Positions 18,781-27,827 of a DNA stretch of 64,000 nt are shown in pieces. Source of the DNA: Gemmatimonadota bacterium (GTDB taxonomy: Bacteria > Gemmatimonadota > Gemmatimonadetes > Longimicrobiales > Gaopeijiaceae); contig JADFSR010000001.1 of NCBI GenBank assembly GCA_022560615.1, positions 124,001 through 188,000 on the forward strand, given 5' to 3'. Numbering within the stretch: position 1 is the stretch's first letter; each line of letters starts with the position of its first letter. Position numbers and translations under genes: made by a program. Under the pieces are notes generated by a model that did not search any database, was not told the DNA's origin, and saw nothing but the letters and a program-made list of their open reading frames with translations.

Positions 18781-20366
18781 CGAGTCCGGCGACGAGCTCG
18801 GGACGCTCGACCGTGTACTCGCCGCGCGGGACCGCAGCCACCAGCCACCCGCTGGCGACAGGAGCCGCGCTCAATATCCTCGAGGCAGGCGGCAACGCGA
18901 TCGACGCGGCGGTGGCCGCGGCTGCGGTGCTGAACGTGGTCGAGCCGCACATGACTGGGATGGGCGGCGACATGTTCGCGATCCTCTGGCATGCCGACGA
19001 ACGCCGCCTCGTCGGGCTCGACGCAACCGGCAAGTCGGGCTCGAAGATCGACGTCCAGCAACTGATCGCTGAGGGCGCGGAGGGTGTACCCGGCAACGGC
19101 GCGCGCTCGGTGACGGTGCCCGGCGCGCTCTCCGGTTGGAACGCGCTCCTCGAGAGCTACGGCACCACGACGGTCGCGGAAGCGCTTCAGCCCGCGATAC
19201 GCCTTGCGGACGAAGGCTTCCCTGTCAGCCCGATCATCGCGCACGACTGGGCGGGCTCGGTTGACGGGCTACGCGGAGACACCGGTGCCGCATCCGCTTT
19301 TCTGATCGACGATGAAGCGCCCGAGGCCGGACAGTGGTTCAAGAACCCCGACCTCGCACGCACGTTCACGCGCGTCGCAGAGAACGGCATCGAGACCTTC
19401 TACGGTGGTGAGCTCGGACAACAGATTGTCGCCGGCCTGGACGAGCTCGGCGGGTTCCTCACCGTCGAGGACCTGCGCCGCCACGACTACCGCTGGGTCG
19501 AGCCGATGAGCATCGACTACAAGGGGTATACGCTGTACGAGCTGCCGCCCGCCGGTCAGGGCATCGCCGCGCTCCAGATGTTGAAGATGCTGGAGGGGTA
19601 CGACCTGCAGGCGATGGGCCACAACTCCGCCAACTACCTGCACACAGTGATCGAGGCGAAGAAGCTCGCTCACGCCGATCTCGCCCGCTACATCGCCGAC
19701 CCCGACCACATGGAAGTGCAGCCCGAGTCGCTGCTCGACGTCGGTTACCTTGCGGGTCGAGCACGTCTTATCGACTCCACGGCCGCGGCAGACCGTCCGG
19801 ACGCTGGTCGTCTCGTTACGGATTCCGAGACGATCTACCTGACCGTGGCGGACCAGTACGGCAACGTGATCTCGTTCATCAACTCGCTGTACGGACACTT
19901 CGGCTCGCTAGTCGTCGTGCCGGGTACTGGACTCGTCCTACAGAACCGCGGATCGGGCTTCACGATGGAGGACGGTCATCCCAACCAGATCGCGCCGAAC
20001 AAGCGACCCTTCCACACGATCATCCCGGCGTTCGCGACCAAGGACGGCGCACCCTGGCTCTCCTTCGGTGTCATGGGTGGTTCCATGCAGCCCCAGGGCC
20101 ACGTTCAGGTCATGCTCAACATGGTCGAGTTCGGCATGGACCCCCAGGAAGCGATCGATGCCGCGCGTTTCCGTCACCTCAGCGGCACCACGGTCGCGAT
20201 CGAGAACCTCGACCCCGAGGTCGCGGCAGCCCTCCAAGCGCTCGGCCACGAACTATGCGATCCTGACGGTGTCGCGTTCGGCGGTGGCCAAGCGATCCTC
20301 AAGCTCGCCGAGGGATGGGCGGCCGGTTCGGACCCGAGAAAAGATGGGATGGCCGCGGGGCACTAG
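18777..20366 (+). CDS. ggt: Gamma-glutamyltransferase family protein
   Basis: An N-terminal-nucleophile hydrolase of about 529 residues that transfers or hydrolyses gamma-glutamyl groups, for example of glutathione. Conserved blocks are GGNAIDAAVAAAAVLNVVEPHMTGMGGD, then the processing site region ETIYLTVADQYGNVISFINSLYGHFGS, where the Thr in SET aligns with the catalytic Thr of the family, and NKRPFHTIIPAF. No signal peptide is visible, so it may be cytoplasmic. The start is uncertain: a CTG at 18777 gives a four-base CTGA overlap with the MBL gene and keeps the conserved RSTVYSPRG segment, whereas the first GTG (18813) cuts into it. Confidence 0.85.
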   Translation: MTSPATSSGRSTVYSPRGTAATSHPLATGAALNILEAGGNAIDAAVAAAAVLNVVEPHMTGMGGDMFAILWHADERRLVGLDATGKSGSKIDVQQLIAEGAEGVPGNGARSVTVPGALSGWNALLESYGTTTVAEALQPAIRLADEGFPVSPIIAHDWAGSVDGLRGDTGAASAFLIDDEAPEAGQWFKNPDLARTFTRVAENGIETFYGGELGQQIVAGLDELGGFLTVEDLRRHDYRWVEPMSIDYKGYTLYELPPAGQGIAALQMLKMLEGYDLQAMGHNSANYLHTVIEAKKLAHADLARYIADPDHMEVQPESLLDVGYLAGRARLIDSTAAADRPDAGRLVTDSETIYLTVADQYGNVISFINSLYGHFGSLVVVPGTGLVLQNRGSGFTMEDGHPNQIAPNKRPFHTIIPAFATKDGAPWLSFGVMGGSMQPQGHVQVMLNMVEFGMDPQEAIDAARFRHLSGTTVAIENLDPEVAAALQALGHELCDPDGVAFGGGQAILKLAEGWAAGSDPRKDGMAAGH

Positions 20367-21249
20367 CGCTGACGGCCGTCCCGGAAGGATCGGCCGCGTT
20401 CTGCGTTCTGCGCGCCTTTGGGCGCCAATCTGGTGGGCGCCGATCTGGCTCGCGCTTGCGTGCAATGGAGAGGCAGTCGCGCCTCCCCGGATCTTCGTGC
20501 CGGGAGAGGACACACTCGGACCCCGGGCTCCCTGCATCGGTCCGTACTGCCGCGAATCGCTGCTCGGCATATACGACATGCACGAGTTCTATCGGAAGAT
20601 CATCGTCACCAACCAGGTCGCGATCGTAGGCTCACATCAGGTGCAGGACCGAGCGCTCGAACTCGCGGTCGAGGTGGTGGAAGAGATGATCGCCGCCCGG
20701 ATCGACATCTGGCCGCTCTTGGTCGAGGCCGAGGCCTTTGTGGCGGTGATGGCCGGAAACGAAGTGACGACGGACATCCCCGAGCACCGCTTCCTGCAGG
20801 ACGATCCCGACATCGATTGGAATACGCGCGCGCGGGGCCTCGCAGCGACTCCGGAGAATCCGATCACCACGATCGGAGAGGAGAACCTGCTCTGTGGTGA
20901 AAGTGACCGGTACGCGGGTGAGAGCATTCTCGTGCACGAGTTCGCGCACAGCCTGCACGCGCTCGCGATCAATATCATCGACCCGGGTTTCGACGCCGAG
21001 CTCGATTCGCTTTTTCTTCTCGCTCGAGCGGAAGGTCTTTGGGTCGACACCTTCGCGCATATCAGTCGGCAGGAGTACTGGGCCGAAGGCGTGCAGTCGT
21101 GGTTCAACGCGAACCAGGGCCCCCAGGACGGGATCCACAACCACGTCGACACCCGGGACGAGCTGCTCGAGTACGATCCCAGGCTGCACGAGGTGATCTC
21201 ACGCTACTTCGCGGCGACGGACTGGTCACCTTCATGCCCTTCGAGCTGA
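20344..21249 (+). CDS. Lipoprotein with HExxH zinc-metallopeptidase motif
   Basis: A 301-residue protein whose start (ATG 20344) lies inside the end of ggt. A short hydrophobic Trp-rich stretch ends in LALAC, a lipobox, so it is probably a lipoprotein. Near residue 205 the motif LVHEFAHSLHAL (HExxH) supplies two zinc histidines and the catalytic Glu, and EYWAEGVQSWFN about 50 residues later offers a third Glu ligand, the gluzincin arrangement seen in anthrax lethal-factor-like peptidases. Four cysteines (APCIGPYC near residue 55, LLCGE, and the terminal SCPSS) may form disulfides. Substrate unknown. Confidence 0.65.
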   Translation: MGWPRGTSADGRPGRIGRVLRSARLWAPIWWAPIWLALACNGEAVAPPRIFVPGEDTLGPRAPCIGPYCRESLLGIYDMHEFYRKIIVTNQVAIVGSHQVQDRALELAVEVVEEMIAARIDIWPLLVEAEAFVAVMAGNEVTTDIPEHRFLQDDPDIDWNTRARGLAATPENPITTIGEENLLCGESDRYAGESILVHEFAHSLHALAINIIDPGFDAELDSLFLLARAEGLWVDTFAHISRQEYWAEGVQSWFNANQGPQDGIHNHVDTRDELLEYDPRLHEVISRYFAATDWSPSCPSS

Positions 21250-21342
21250 GGTTACCGCATCGCTCACGAGAATCCGCCCGACCAGCCGGTCGAGCCCCGA
21301 CCCGCCGCCACAATCGTTCTCCTGCGCGACGCAGACGCCGGC

Positions 21343-22062
21343 GTGGAGGTCCTTCTCCTGCGCAGAAATCGGAGCGCCGGTTTCGTCCCGGGAGCCTATG
21401 TATTCCCCGGCGGGGGAGTCGACGGAACTGACGCCGCGGACGAAACCTTGGCGTTCCTGGACGGACTGACCCCGGACGGGGCCGCGCACCGCCTAGGGCT
21501 ATTCGACGGGGACCCACCCGCAATCGCCTACTACCTGGCGGCACTCCGCGAGGCGTTCGAGGAGACCGGCATCCTGGTGGGACGAGACGTGCGCGGCATG
21601 GAGCCCGCGACCGCGGCAGAAGACGAACAAGTCGATGCCACGAGGGACGACCTCATGGAGGATCGGATCTCGTTCCCACAGGCGCTCGAACGGCTCGAAT
21701 GCCGTATCGACGGCGCCTCGGTCGAGTACCTCGCACATTGGATCACGCCGGAGCCGGAACCGCGCCGGTACGACACGCGCTTCTTCGCCGCCAAAGTTCG
21801 TGAGGGCGCCACCCCGATCGTGGATCCTCGGGAAATGACCGACGCCGTTTGGATCACACCGGACGCAGCCCTCGCTCGCAGCGACGAGGGGACGCTGCCG
21901 ATGATCTTCCCAACCATCAAGACGCTCGAACAGCTGCGCGACTACGGGACCACCGAAGAAGCGCTCGCGTCGCTCGCCGGTCGGTCCGTGCGCACGGTCC
22001 TGCCGACGCTGGTGATCACCGAGACCGGGATCAGATTGGAGCTCGAGGAGGGCGAGGTGTGA
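21343..22062 (+). CDS. Nudix hydrolase (NUDT19-like), true start probably upstream of the first GTG
   Basis: The Nudix box is split as in NUDT19/CoA-diphosphatase-like enzymes: GAYVFPGGGVDG, an insert of about 35 residues, then AYYLAALREAFEETGILVG. These enzymes cleave nucleoside-diphosphate-linked compounds. The GTG at 21343 begins within the first beta-strand. The preceding in-frame codons from 21250 encode family-like sequence (PRPAATIVLLRDADAGVEVLLLRR), but no ATG, GTG or TTG occurs between the TGA at 21247 and 21343. A rare ATC start at 21259, seven bases after a GAGG, would fit. Confidence 0.8.
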   Translation: MEVLLLRRNRSAGFVPGAYVFPGGGVDGTDAADETLAFLDGLTPDGAAHRLGLFDGDPPAIAYYLAALREAFEETGILVGRDVRGMEPATAAEDEQVDATRDDLMEDRISFPQALERLECRIDGASVEYLAHWITPEPEPRRYDTRFFAAKVREGATPIVDPREMTDAVWITPDAALARSDEGTLPMIFPTIKTLEQLRDYGTTEEALASLAGRSVRTVLPTLVITETGIRLELEEGEV

Positions 22063-22065
22063 GCC

Positions 22066-23229
22066 CTAACCCATCAGCTCGTACAGTCCGCGCGTGCTCT
22101 CGGAGCCCGGGAACACCCGATCCGCTTGGGACGCGGTGAGATCGAAAACCCCCGCGATCACACCCTTGAGCACCGAGCGGGTGTCGAGGGTCGGGCGCAG
22201 GTCACGGCTCTCGAAGAGCGAACGCTCCGCGAGGCCCGGCCAGTCGGAGATCACTGCGCTCCTGGCGACGTTCGGCCCGATCACGAAGCCCGCGCCTGCG
22301 GTCCCATGGTCGGTACCCCGCGTCCCGTTCGGTCGGGCGGTGCGCCCGAACTCCGTCATGATGACCACCGTGGTGTTGGCCCACTCGTCGCCCATCTCTT
22401 CGCGGAAGGTCAGGACTCCACGCGCCAATTCGCCGAGCAATCGGTCGAGCCGACCCCCGATCAGACCCTGATTGGCGTGCGTGTCCCAGCCGCTGAACTC
22501 GAGCGCCGCGACGTTCGGGCCTCCGGGTTCGCGCAAGAACTTCGCGGCGGCGCTCATGATCGGCGCCATTTGTCCGCGTGGGCCGCGGCCAGGCGTCCCC
22601 CCCATGTCGGGTGCCAAGTCCTTCATCTGTAGCGCGGCCTCGAATCGCTCGTGCAGGTCGGGATCCGATCGGTACAACAGACTCAGCCTCTCGACGTAGG
22701 CATCGTCCACGGCGCCCAACTCTGCGGGTGACCATGAGGTCACCTGGTGCTCCCCCGAGAGCGAGCGCGGCATGCCGGCCGCTACCGCTATGCCCGAACG
22801 CTCTCCGTCCATGATCTGTAGTAGTCGGTTCAGCCAGCCGTCCGATGCACCGTCAGGACGGTCGAGCCCCGTCTCCAGAATCGCCTGGCCATCGAAGTGG
22901 GACCGAGTACGATAGGGGATCGCCATCGCGTGCAACGCCACGAGCTCCTGGTCGTCCCACAGCGCCCGCAACGGCGCGAGGCCGGGGGCGAGCCCGAACT
23001 CGTCGCCGATCTTGACGAGGTCGGAGGGGCCGAACGCCATATGGCCTCGGACGTTTGCGTAGTCGGGGTCCCCGATCGGGACCAGCGCGGCGAGACCATC
23101 GAAGCCGCCCCGCAGCAGGACGAACACCATCTTGCCCCGCCCAGGCACCTGAGCGAAGCGGACCATGGGAAGCGTGAAGGTCGCGATGCCCCCGTAGCAC
23201 ATCCCCCGAATGAACGTCTTGCGATCCAT
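22066..23229 (-). CDS. DUF1501-family exported protein
   Basis: A 387-residue protein of the DUF1501 (sulfatase/alkaline-phosphatase-like) family. The ATG at 23229 has an almost perfect ribosome site (GGAGGTGATC) that overlaps the end of the upstream DUF1800 gene. Conserved segments are MVFVLLRGGFDGLAALVPIGD near residue 35, VALEFSGWDTHANQG, VVIMTEFGRTARPNGTRGTDHGTAGAGFVIG, and GVFDLTASQADRVFPGS. DUF1501 and DUF1800 genes are nearly always paired and are exported together; the biochemical role is unknown. Confidence 0.9.
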   Translation of the reverse strand: MDRKTFIRGMCYGGIATFTLPMVRFAQVPGRGKMVFVLLRGGFDGLAALVPIGDPDYANVRGHMAFGPSDLVKIGDEFGLAPGLAPLRALWDDQELVALHAMAIPYRTRSHFDGQAILETGLDRPDGASDGWLNRLLQIMDGERSGIAVAAGMPRSLSGEHQVTSWSPAELGAVDDAYVERLSLLYRSDPDLHERFEAALQMKDLAPDMGGTPGRGPRGQMAPIMSAAAKFLREPGGPNVAALEFSGWDTHANQGLIGGRLDRLLGELARGVLTFREEMGDEWANTTVVIMTEFGRTARPNGTRGTDHGTAGAGFVIGPNVARSAVISDWPGLAERSLFESRDLRPTLDTRSVLKGVIAGVFDLTASQADRVFPGSESTRGLYELMG

Positions 23230-23231
23230 GA

Positions 23232-24581
23232 TCACCTCCATTGGAAAGCTGGGCCGCCTACGGCGAGCGCGAGGCGCTCAGGCACCGGAATGTCACGATC
23301 CGCCAGCAACGTCCTGAGCGGGTCGCCCGGAGGCACGTCGACCACCTCGAGCAGTCGGCTCGGGTCGAGCCCGCGTCTGCCCCAACGGCGCGCCAGACTG
23401 CGCGCGAGTTCGGCCCTGTTCATGAGGGAGTCGGGATCCGCCCACTCACGCTCCATATCGCCGTATCCCTTCGGAGCGGCTGGAGCCCAGGGCGCGTGTC
23501 TGAGCTGGCGTAGCAGCTGCCCCATCGGCTCAGGGGCTTCCTGCGCGCGGAACGCCCGGAAGACCGCCACGAGCCAGTCCTGGGGCGTCCTGAACTTCTT
23601 CGACTTCGGGCTCCACGCCTCCTCGAGGTCTATGAGCGCGAGGGATACCGCTCCCAGGTCGCCGCCGGTGTCGCGGAAGACCCCCGCGATCTCGTCCACG
23701 GCACGGGGCGGCGGCGCGTCCGCCACGAAGTGCTGGACGAGCTTTCCCGCCACGAAGCTCGCCGTGGACGGGTGGGCACACAGATCACGGATCGCCTGCT
23801 CGCCTTCACGGATTCCGCCCGGCTGATAGCGCTTGCCCAGTACCGTCTTCGCCCCTGGCTCGTGTACGAACGGCCGAAAGATGAAGCCGAGCGGCTCGTC
23901 GCTTCGGGACCCCGGTCCGGCGCCGGTCGTGGTCCAGCCAGTCAGGATACGCGCGAGCTGTTCCACGTCCTGCTGACTGTATCCACCTCCGACCCCCACG
24001 GTGTGCAGCTCCAGCAGTTCGCGGGCGTAGTTCTCGTTGAGCCCACGGGCCCGTCTACCGCGCGCGCTTCGTCGGCCCGCACCGGACTCCGGTCCGATCG
24101 ATTGTACGTTGTCGAGATAGAAGAGCATCGCCGGGTGCTGCGCCGACGCCATCACCATGTCGGCGAAGTTGCCGAGCACGTGCGGCCGGATGGCAGTTCG
24201 CTCGTAGTGCCCCGCGAGCGCGGCGACCTGCCGCGAGGCCATCACCGAAACACACAGGTGGTTCGACCAGAACGCAACCAGGCGCTCGACATACGGCGTG
24301 TCCGAGGTGACGCGGGCGGACAGCATCGTGCTCATCTCACCTCTCTGGATCTCACGGACCCGCCGCTGCATTGCCATGAGCTGTTCGCGGTCCTGCGCGC
24401 GCTGCGCCTCCCGCAGCTTCCGGATCACCGAGGCGATCTCGGCCAGTTCCGCACCCGCGAGCGTGGGTTGGGGCCGCTCCAGCTGGGCGCGAAGCCACTG
24501 TCTACCGTCCCCGACGCTCTCAGGCTCCCCGATCCGGGCGCCGAGCCCGAAGCGCGTAAGTGCTCTGATGGTCGTATCCAC
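23232..24581 (-). CDS. DUF1800-family protein
   Basis: A 449-residue protein of DUF1800, the usual partner of DUF1501. Characteristic blocks are RLVAFWSNHLCVS, LGNFADMVMASAQHPAMLFYLDN, GLNENYARELLELHTVGVGGGYSQQDVEQLARILTGWT, and FVAGKLVQHFVAD. The GTG at 24581 with AGAGAGG six bases upstream is a better start than a TTG at 24611. The two-base gap to the DUF1501 start indicates translational coupling. Confidence 0.9.
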   Translation of the reverse strand: MDTTIRALTRFGLGARIGEPESVGDGRQWLRAQLERPQPTLAGAELAEIASVIRKLREAQRAQDREQLMAMQRRVREIQRGEMSTMLSARVTSDTPYVERLVAFWSNHLCVSVMASRQVAALAGHYERTAIRPHVLGNFADMVMASAQHPAMLFYLDNVQSIGPESGAGRRSARGRRARGLNENYARELLELHTVGVGGGYSQQDVEQLARILTGWTTTGAGPGSRSDEPLGFIFRPFVHEPGAKTVLGKRYQPGGIREGEQAIRDLCAHPSTASFVAGKLVQHFVADAPPPRAVDEIAGVFRDTGGDLGAVSLALIDLEEAWSPKSKKFRTPQDWLVAVFRAFRAQEAPEPMGQLLRQLRHAPWAPAAPKGYGDMEREWADPDSLMNRAELARSLARRWGRRGLDPSRLLEVVDVPPGDPLRTLLADRDIPVPERLALAVGGPAFQWR

Positions 24582-24682
24582 CGCGTGCCTCTCTTGGCCT
24601 GTGTACGGCAATAGAGCCTACTGGGGGTGGCAGCGTTAGATTTTCCGAGGGCCGTCCTGGGACCATCGCCACGCGGAACGTC

Positions 24683-25222
24683 ATGATCAGAGCCACATTC
24701 TTAGCGCTCGCGGTGCTACTCGGGACGCTGTCCTGTGGCGCGCCGAGTGCCGACCCGTCCGGATCGTCAGAAGCCGAGCTCACGATTCAGTTGCTGACCA
24801 CCGCGATCGCGACCGCAGACACCGCGGTGATTCTCGAGCTCTTCTGGCCCGAGGCCACCTATGACGACTTCGCCGGCCAGCAGACGTACCAGGGCATTCA
24901 AGAGATCGTCGCGTACCTGACCGCCGTGCACGAGTGGGGCGACGACGTCTACATGAACCTCGGTCGCGTTCACACGAGCTCGACCGGGGCCATCGGCGAA
25001 TGGATCTTCTCCGCAATCCAGAGCCGCCCCATCGGAGATCGTTTCCCGGTCGCCTCGGGCAATGAGGTGGTGCTCAACGGCGTGACCATTATCGAGATGG
25101 AGGGAGGCCGAATCATCCGGGCCGCGGACTACGTGGACGGCGTCCCGCTGATCCTCCAGTTGGGTGGTCGCATCGAGCTCCCGGGAGGTGGAGTCTGGGA
25201 GCAGGAAGAAGATGGCCGCTGA
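24683..25222 (+). CDS. Lipoprotein with a SnoaL/NTF2-like domain
   Basis: A 179-residue protein. The signal peptide ends in the lipobox TLSCG (Cys18). The mature part follows the cystatin-like alpha+beta pattern of SnoaL/NTF2-like proteins: an initial helix (LTIQLLTTAIATADTAVILELFWPEATYDDF), a second helix at QEIVAYLTAVHEW, then three or four strands ending GGRIIRAADYVDG. This domain often binds small hydrophobic ligands. It is divergent from the DUF1800 gene. Confidence 0.7.
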   Translation: MIRATFLALAVLLGTLSCGAPSADPSGSSEAELTIQLLTTAIATADTAVILELFWPEATYDDFAGQQTYQGIQEIVAYLTAVHEWGDDVYMNLGRVHTSSTGAIGEWIFSAIQSRPIGDRFPVASGNEVVLNGVTIIEMEGGRIIRAADYVDGVPLILQLGGRIELPGGGVWEQEEDGR

Positions 25223-25388
25223 AGCGCTGGCTCATCCTCGGGGCCGGGTGGAGGTCGCGGCCCAGGCTTCTGCGGAAGATCGCGGCTGAGCCTCACGTGA
25301 GGTTATACCTCTTGAAGAGTCGCGGAGCCGCACGTCTCGTGATCGGCATGCCCGTGCGCGTCCCCCAGCTGCCCCGTATTGTCGCCAC

Positions 25389-26984
25389 ATGGGTGAAACC
25401 CGCGTAAACCTGGCGCACCTCCTCGGGGACCTCCGCGACGCGTACCCCGGTTCCCTGGAGGAGACGATCGTCACCGAGATGGTGGCGAACGCGCTCGACT
25501 CGGGCGCGCGCCAAATCGCCCTCTCGACCGACCCCGTGGCTGGCACAGTCACGGTGACGGACGACGGCAAGGGCATGAGCCGCTCGGCCATGTCGCGCTA
25601 TCACGATTTGGCGTCTACGAGCAAGCGGCGTGGGCGGAGCATCGGATTCGCCGGGGTCGGCATCAAGCTGGGGCTCTTGATCTCGGACGACGTCGTCACG
25701 GAGAGCCGCAACAAGCGGACCCATCTCGCCACCTCGTGGCGGCTGACGTCGAAGAACCGGGCGCCATGGCGTTGGATTGACCCACAAGGGATCCTCCACG
25801 GCGGGGGCGACGACGGCCAGGGTCCGACCCCGGGCACCGCGTTGCGACTCTACTTGACGAACCCGCTGTCGCCGCTTCTCGACCTCGGCTTCATCGAGGG
25901 TGTGCTGCTGGACCATTTTCGACCGCTCCTGGATCCGCACTTCGACCAGATCCTCGCGTCCGTCTACCCACACGGGATCCGCTTTCTCGTGAACGGCAGG
26001 GAGATGCCGCGCACGGCGCCGGAGCCCGGCAGAACGACCATCCGCATCCGCCTCGGGAGGCAGCGGAAACCGTCCGGCATAGGCTACGTCCTGAAGGATC
26101 CCGACGTCGCGGACCACGAGAGGGGCATCGCGATCAGCACCTTGGGCAAGGTCATCAAGCGAGGCTGGGACTGGCTGGGGCTCGCTCCGGGCGAGGCCGC
26201 GTCCGTTACGGGCCTGATTGAGGTGCCCGCGCTCGCGGAAGTCCTGACGCTGAACAAGGCCGACTTCATTCGTACCGGCCAGCAGGGCGCGATATTCCTG
26301 GCGTATCGTAAGGCGATTCAGGAGCCGGTGGCGCAGCTGCTGGTCGAATGGGGGAATGCCCCCCGCCCGTCGGCCTCGCGCCGGCCCCGGACACGGTCGC
26401 TGGAGCGGGACCTGGGGTCCGTCCTTGCAGATCTCTCGGGAGACTTTCCGCTGATCGCCACGCTCGTCGAGCGCCGCCCGGGCGGTCAACGTCGTCTCGC
26501 ACTGGGTGAACCGGGATCGCCCGGCAAGGGTGTCAGTCCCGCACTCAAGGCAGACCGCGGCGCAGCCACGCCGTCGGCCGAGGGCACATCGCCGACCCCC
26601 GACGAGGCACTCGGCCACGAGGCCGGCGCGCCGGAACGAGGGCACGAGACCACTGAGGCTGACCGTACGGGGGACGCCTCGCTGCCTGGAAGCAAGACGC
26701 GGAAAAAGCCGGCAACATACAGCCTTTCGCTCCGGTTCGAGAGCCGCCCCGACGATCCGGCACTGGGCCGACTCGTGGAGTCGACCGTGTGGGTCAACGA
26801 AGCCCACCCCGCGTACGAGCGTGCTCTCGCCTCGCGGTCGGAAGGGTACCACGTCGCATTGACAGTGGCGCTCACGCTGGCGCCTCTCACGGTCGAGCCC
26901 GCTCGAGTCCAGGAATTCGTGTCGACGTTCCTGGCTCGTTGGGGTGAGGCCGGTACGGATGATGGCCGAAAGAAGGGGTCGTGA
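25389..26984 (+). CDS. GHKL-type ATPase (HSP90/MORC-like ATP-binding protein)
   Basis: A 531-residue protein. The N-terminal 170 residues carry the GHKL ATP-binding motifs in order: N-box EMVANALDSGA, G1-box DDGKGM and G2-box GFAGVGIKLG. The middle domain (LTLNKADFIRTGQQGAIFLAYR) resembles the transducer region of MORC, HSP90 or MutL proteins. A low-complexity linker near residues 380-440 joins a C-terminal domain of about 90 residues (SLSLRFESRPDDPALGRLVESTVWVNEAHPAYERALA). No kinase phospho-acceptor domain is present, so it is not a sensor kinase. It may be a stand-alone MORC-like ATPase acting on DNA or protein. Confidence 0.8.
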   Translation: MGETRVNLAHLLGDLRDAYPGSLEETIVTEMVANALDSGARQIALSTDPVAGTVTVTDDGKGMSRSAMSRYHDLASTSKRRGRSIGFAGVGIKLGLLISDDVVTESRNKRTHLATSWRLTSKNRAPWRWIDPQGILHGGGDDGQGPTPGTALRLYLTNPLSPLLDLGFIEGVLLDHFRPLLDPHFDQILASVYPHGIRFLVNGREMPRTAPEPGRTTIRIRLGRQRKPSGIGYVLKDPDVADHERGIAISTLGKVIKRGWDWLGLAPGEAASVTGLIEVPALAEVLTLNKADFIRTGQQGAIFLAYRKAIQEPVAQLLVEWGNAPRPSASRRPRTRSLERDLGSVLADLSGDFPLIATLVERRPGGQRRLALGEPGSPGKGVSPALKADRGAATPSAEGTSPTPDEALGHEAGAPERGHETTEADRTGDASLPGSKTRKKPATYSLSLRFESRPDDPALGRLVESTVWVNEAHPAYERALASRSEGYHVALTVALTLAPLTVEPARVQEFVSTFLARWGEAGTDDGRKKGS

Positions 26985-27340
26985 GCCAGTCCGACCTTGA
27001 CCTAACCGGGTTCGTGAATTCGAACGAGACGGAGTTCCACTTCGTCGCCCACACGATGCAGCCCGATCAGGACAACTTCCCGCCACACACCGCGTGGATC
27101 CATCTGCACTTCTCCAACGTCAGGGTTCTCGAGAAGCCCGATTGCGTACAGATGGGCTGGCCACACCCGTGGCCCGCTCCCGGACGACGAACGTATTCAT
27201 CACGACGCGCCTGGTCTGGTAGTTCAACTTCAACCTCACTGCCGTGCAAGAGTGGACGCTGCTTCCACTTCTTGAAGCTCGTTGCATACTCCGTATGGGG
27301 TCATCCCGAATCACCGCAACGCCGTCGCATCCTGTCATGA
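26981..27340 (+). CDS. Doubtful 119-residue ORF coupled to the GHKL ATPase gene
   Basis: A GTG start overlaps the stop of the GHKL gene (GTGA). The first 60 residues (NSNETEFHFVAHTMQPDQDN and onward) look like ordinary protein, whereas the rest is Ser/Arg-rich and resembles an out-of-frame reading. A one-base shift near 27160 would give an ending ARSRTTNVFITTRLVW at a stop near 27216. It could be a frameshifted gene or a chance frame. Little weight should be put on it. Confidence 0.25.
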   Translation: MSQSDLDLTGFVNSNETEFHFVAHTMQPDQDNFPPHTAWIHLHFSNVRVLEKPDCVQMGWPHPWPAPGRRTYSSRRAWSGSSTSTSLPCKSGRCFHFLKLVAYSVWGHPESPQRRRILS

Positions 27341-27813
27341 CCGAGCCGTTCCACAGCCACGCCTTCACGATTGCCGAAGCCAACCGACTCCTCCCTGAGA
27401 TGGAAGATGTCATGGCGGAGGTCGAGCGCCTCCGACGGGAGCTCGAGGAACACGAACAGCAGCTCCAGATCCTCGACGCGCTCTGGGGACCGAAGGTCCT
27501 GGAGGAAGGGAACCCAGACCATGCAGAGCTCCTGCGGCACCGGGCGGCCATCGACGCGATCACGAAGCGCATCGAGGAGGTGGTCAACGACGAGATCCTA
27601 GCCCGAGGCATTCGCTTCCCGTCCGGGGGCCTCGAGCACGGTCTGTTGGACTTCCCGACGACCCTGGACGGCCGCTGGGTCTACCTCTGCTGGATGAGGG
27701 CAGAGCCGACCGTAGCCCACTGGCACGAGATCACCGCGGGATTCGCCGGTCGTCGGCCCGTGACGCCCGAAGACAGCCGGCGCATGGGCCTCGAGCCGCT
27801 CGACCCCCATTGA
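27337..27813 (+). CDS. DUF2203-family protein
   Basis: A 158-residue protein of DUF2203. It starts at the ATG at 27337 with HAFTIAEANRLLPEMEDVMAEVERLRRELEEHEQQLQ, an antiparallel-helical front typical of the family. The ending GLLDFPTTLDGRWVYLCWMRAEPTVAHWHEITAGFAGRR is the conserved DUF2203 C-terminal block. Function is unknown. It is followed 14 bases later by a phosphoesterase gene on the same strand. Confidence 0.85.
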   Translation: MTEPFHSHAFTIAEANRLLPEMEDVMAEVERLRRELEEHEQQLQILDALWGPKVLEEGNPDHAELLRHRAAIDAITKRIEEVVNDEILARGIRFPSGGLEHGLLDFPTTLDGRWVYLCWMRAEPTVAHWHEITAGFAGRRPVTPEDSRRMGLEPLDPH

Positions 27814-27827
27814 CAGGCAAGGTCCGC

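Noticed and set aside
21247-21249. In-frame TGA between the lipoprotein peptidase and Nudix as a third selenocysteine codon
   Set aside because: Reading through would fuse an exported lipoprotein to a cytoplasmic Nudix enzyme, no redox motif surrounds the codon and no convincing SECIS follows.
25293-27086. A 597-codon open frame on the minus strand opposite the GHKL ATPase gene
   Set aside because: It is Arg/Gly/Pro-rich without domain motifs, whereas the plus-strand frame has complete GHKL motifs. High GC content produces long antisense frames throughout the window, for example opposite dch, the cytochrome/PHM gene and cusA.
26984-27336. Possible tRNA or small RNA in the gap after the GHKL gene
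   Set aside because: No TPsiC-like GGTTCRANTCC arm or cloverleaf could be drawn; only the doubtful 119-residue ORF is listed.
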